DNA of 38,243 bases. It comes from an uncultured Clostridia bacterium. Its GTDB lineage: Bacteria > Bacillota_A > Clostridia > Christensenellales > Aristaeellaceae. The position numbers and the translations under genes were made by a program. The stretch covers positions 1 through 38,243 of the forward strand of contig CAMJTZ010000002.1 of the NCBI GenBank assembly GCA_946408865.1, written 5' to 3'. How positions within the stretch are numbered: position 1 is the stretch's first letter; each line of letters starts with the position of its first letter. This document shows, piece after piece, positions 37,019-38,243 of the stretch. The notes under the pieces were generated by a model. The model ran no database searches. It was not told where the DNA came from and was given only the letters and a program-made list of their open reading frames with translations.

Positions 37019-38243
37019 TTACTTTTTTGCGTTGTACATCTGCTCCGCCGTAACCGTATGCGGGATCGGTTTCCATTTCGGTTTATAAAACAGGGCAACC
37101 GCCGTCAAAGGCACATAACTCAAAGTAAACAAAGGAAAAGTCCATAAGTGAAGAATCTTGCTCAGCGCACCGGCATGAATGTTTTTCCACTCCGTGACGA
37201 TAAAAAACAGACCGGCCAGCCAGAACACAGCATACATTCTGATAAACAGCAAAGCAAAAGACTGAACTGCAGTCATAATATTGCCCCCTGTTACGGCGCT
37301 GCTGATGATCAGGAAAAGGTTAAGAAGCAAAGACGCTACCGAAAGGACGTAAACAGGCGCATAAAGGATAATATCAAAACAGGAGGAACTGCCGTGAAGG
37401 ATCCCCTTCATTACCTTTTTCATGTACCGCACACTCACCTGAAGCAGCCCGCTCAGCCATCGCATTCTCTGCCGGCAGGACACCATAAAGGAAGTCGGCT
37501 GTTCGTCGTATAAGACAGCCTGCCGGCAAAAGGCAATTTTTTCTCCTTTTGTCACCTGGTCAAAGGAAAACTCCCAGTCTTCCGTCAGCATATGATACGG
37601 CCATCCGTCCAGTTTTTCGGCAATTCTCCTGCTGAACAAATACCCGGTGCCGGATACGGTACAGCTGATCCCCAAAAGATATCTGGGATAATTCAGGTAT
37701 TTGCTGTCCCACAGATACCACAGTGAATTCCCGGCGCTGATCCAGTTGTCCGCAAAGTTTTTGCTGTTTCTGAAACCGGTGACGATGTCGTGCCCGTCCG
37801 AAAACTTCCGGTTCATCTGTTCGATATAGTCCTGCTCAAGAATATTGTCCGCGTCAAATACAAAGTATCCGTCAAATCCCTCCGGATAATCCTCCCGGAT
37901 ATGATTCATAAGCGCTTCAAGCGCATAGCCTTTTCCGACTTTTTCCGAATGAAAGCGGGTATATACATGAACATTGCGGGAGGAGGCAATGTCTGCGGTG
38001 TTGTCCGTGCAATTGTCCGCCATGACAAAAACATCTATGAGATTCTGCGGATAGGATTGAGACCGGATGCTGTCAAGCAGATCCGCAATGACGGCCGCTT
38101 CATTTCTCGCGCAGATCAGGACCGCAAAATGATGAAAAGGAGCTTCCCTGTCTGAATCTTTATCTTTCCTGATCAAAGCAACAAAAAGATAGAGGATCAG
38201 TTTCAGATTAAAAAAAAGGGAAAAAAAGAAAATCAGATTATTG
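37019..38243 (-). CDS. family 2 glycosyltransferase, membrane-bound (5' end outside window)
   Basis: The frame is open to the window edge. Upstream of a possible TTG at 38176 it still encodes a hydrophobic stretch (NLKLILYLFVALI), so the true start and a first membrane helix lie beyond 38243. The visible part has the GT2 core (VLICARNEAAVIADLLDSI, ADNCTDNT), the metal motif DADN, the base TEDWEFS and the processive-type RQRMRW, then three or four membrane helices. It resembles cellulose/hyaluronan synthase-like enzymes that build and export a polysaccharide or glycolipid. It precedes the polyprenol-kinase fusion by 84 bp on the same strand. Confidence 0.88.
   Translation of the reverse strand, partial: NNLIFFFSLFFNLKLILYLFVALIRKDKDSDREAPFHHFAVLICARNEAAVIADLLDSIRSQSYPQNLIDVFVMADNCTDNTADIASSRNVHVYTRFHSEKVGKGYALEALMNHIREDYPEGFDGYFVFDADNILEQDYIEQMNRKFSDGHDIVTGFRNSKNFADNWISAGNSLWYLWDSKYLNYPRYLLGISCTVSGTGYLFSRRIAEKLDGWPYHMLTEDWEFSFDQVTKGEKIAFCRQAVLYDEQPTSFMVSCRQRMRWLSGLLQVSVRYMKKVMKGILHGSSSCFDIILYAPVYVLSVASLLLNLFLIISSAVTGGNIMTAVQSFALLFIRMYAVFWLAGLFFIVTEWKNIHAGALSKILHLWTFPLFTLSYVPLTAVALFYKPKWKPIPHTVTAEQMYNAKK

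Noticed and set aside
1..38243. CRISPR arrays, insertion sequences, prophage or tRNA genes
   Set aside because: I saw no regular spaced repeats, transposase or integrase motifs, or tRNA-like TTCGA arms with cloverleaf context. This was a reading by eye and not a scan.

Overview
The window looks like chromosomal DNA of a GC-rich, Gram-positive anaerobe of the Clostridia. Signs of this are strong AGGAGG-type ribosome binding sites, Clostridia-like signal peptides ending A-x-A-E, sigma-A promoters close to TTGACA-17-TATAAT, NifS/NifU Fe-S assembly, double-glycine leader peptides, and an OhrR-type regulator next to a Cys-type glutathione peroxidase. A rumen or gut Clostridia lineage (Christensenellales-like) is a guess from style only. 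I see no phage, insertion sequence, tRNA or CRISPR array.

Layout. 1-376: end of an rRNA operon (23S 3' tip, 5S, terminator). 441-3907: operon with a degenerate metallophosphoesterase, a D-2-hydroxyacid dehydrogenase, an SH3b protein and a secreted unknown. 3920-7621: MscS channel, secreted HAD phosphatase and two small membrane proteins. 7728-8775: a lipoprotein. 8755-12259: redox block, with a membrane Fe-S/thioredoxin fusion and its partner divergent from an OhrR-like regulator and glutathione peroxidase, then a 39-codon membrane ORF. 12429-14730: SpoIIE-type phosphatase overlapping an UlaG-like hydrolase. 14751-16419: nifS-nifU. 16624-19912: GGDEF protein and a secreted GH13 alpha-glucosidase. 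20006-22270 (minus): a HAD phosphatase fused to a glucose-1-phosphatase. 22731-25920: GAF-GGDEF protein, lipid kinase and Fe-S membrane protein. 25971-26168 (minus): a double-glycine peptide. 26288-33408: a large methionine/sulfur ABC transporter operon (metN-metI-metQ, a rearranged metQ, a second metN-metI, an M20 hydrolase). 33548-33916: DUF4342 protein. 34072-34815 (minus): L,D-transpeptidase. 35086-35382: a second double-glycine peptide, carrying an SH3-like domain. 35435-38243 (minus): a polyprenol-kinase-like fusion and a glycosyltransferase that runs off the edge.

Most interesting. (1) The met operon begins with a promoter sharing 18 identical bases with the nifS promoter. Between promoter and metN lies a strongly translated 39-aa leader peptide rich in Met and Cys, over two mutually exclusive hairpins, which suggests a sulfur-amino-acid attenuator. 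(2) The second MetQ-like protein is circularly permuted: its C-terminal lobe precedes its N-terminal lobe. (3) Two orphan double-glycine leader peptides, one fused to an SH3b-like domain, have no transporter in the window. (4) Two paralogous secreted HAD phosphatases carry different C-terminal fusions, one being a complete Agp-like histidine phosphatase. Together the nifS-nifU and met loci suggest a shared cysteine/methionine regulon, perhaps under an Rrf2-family (CymR/IscR-like) regulator that is not in the window.
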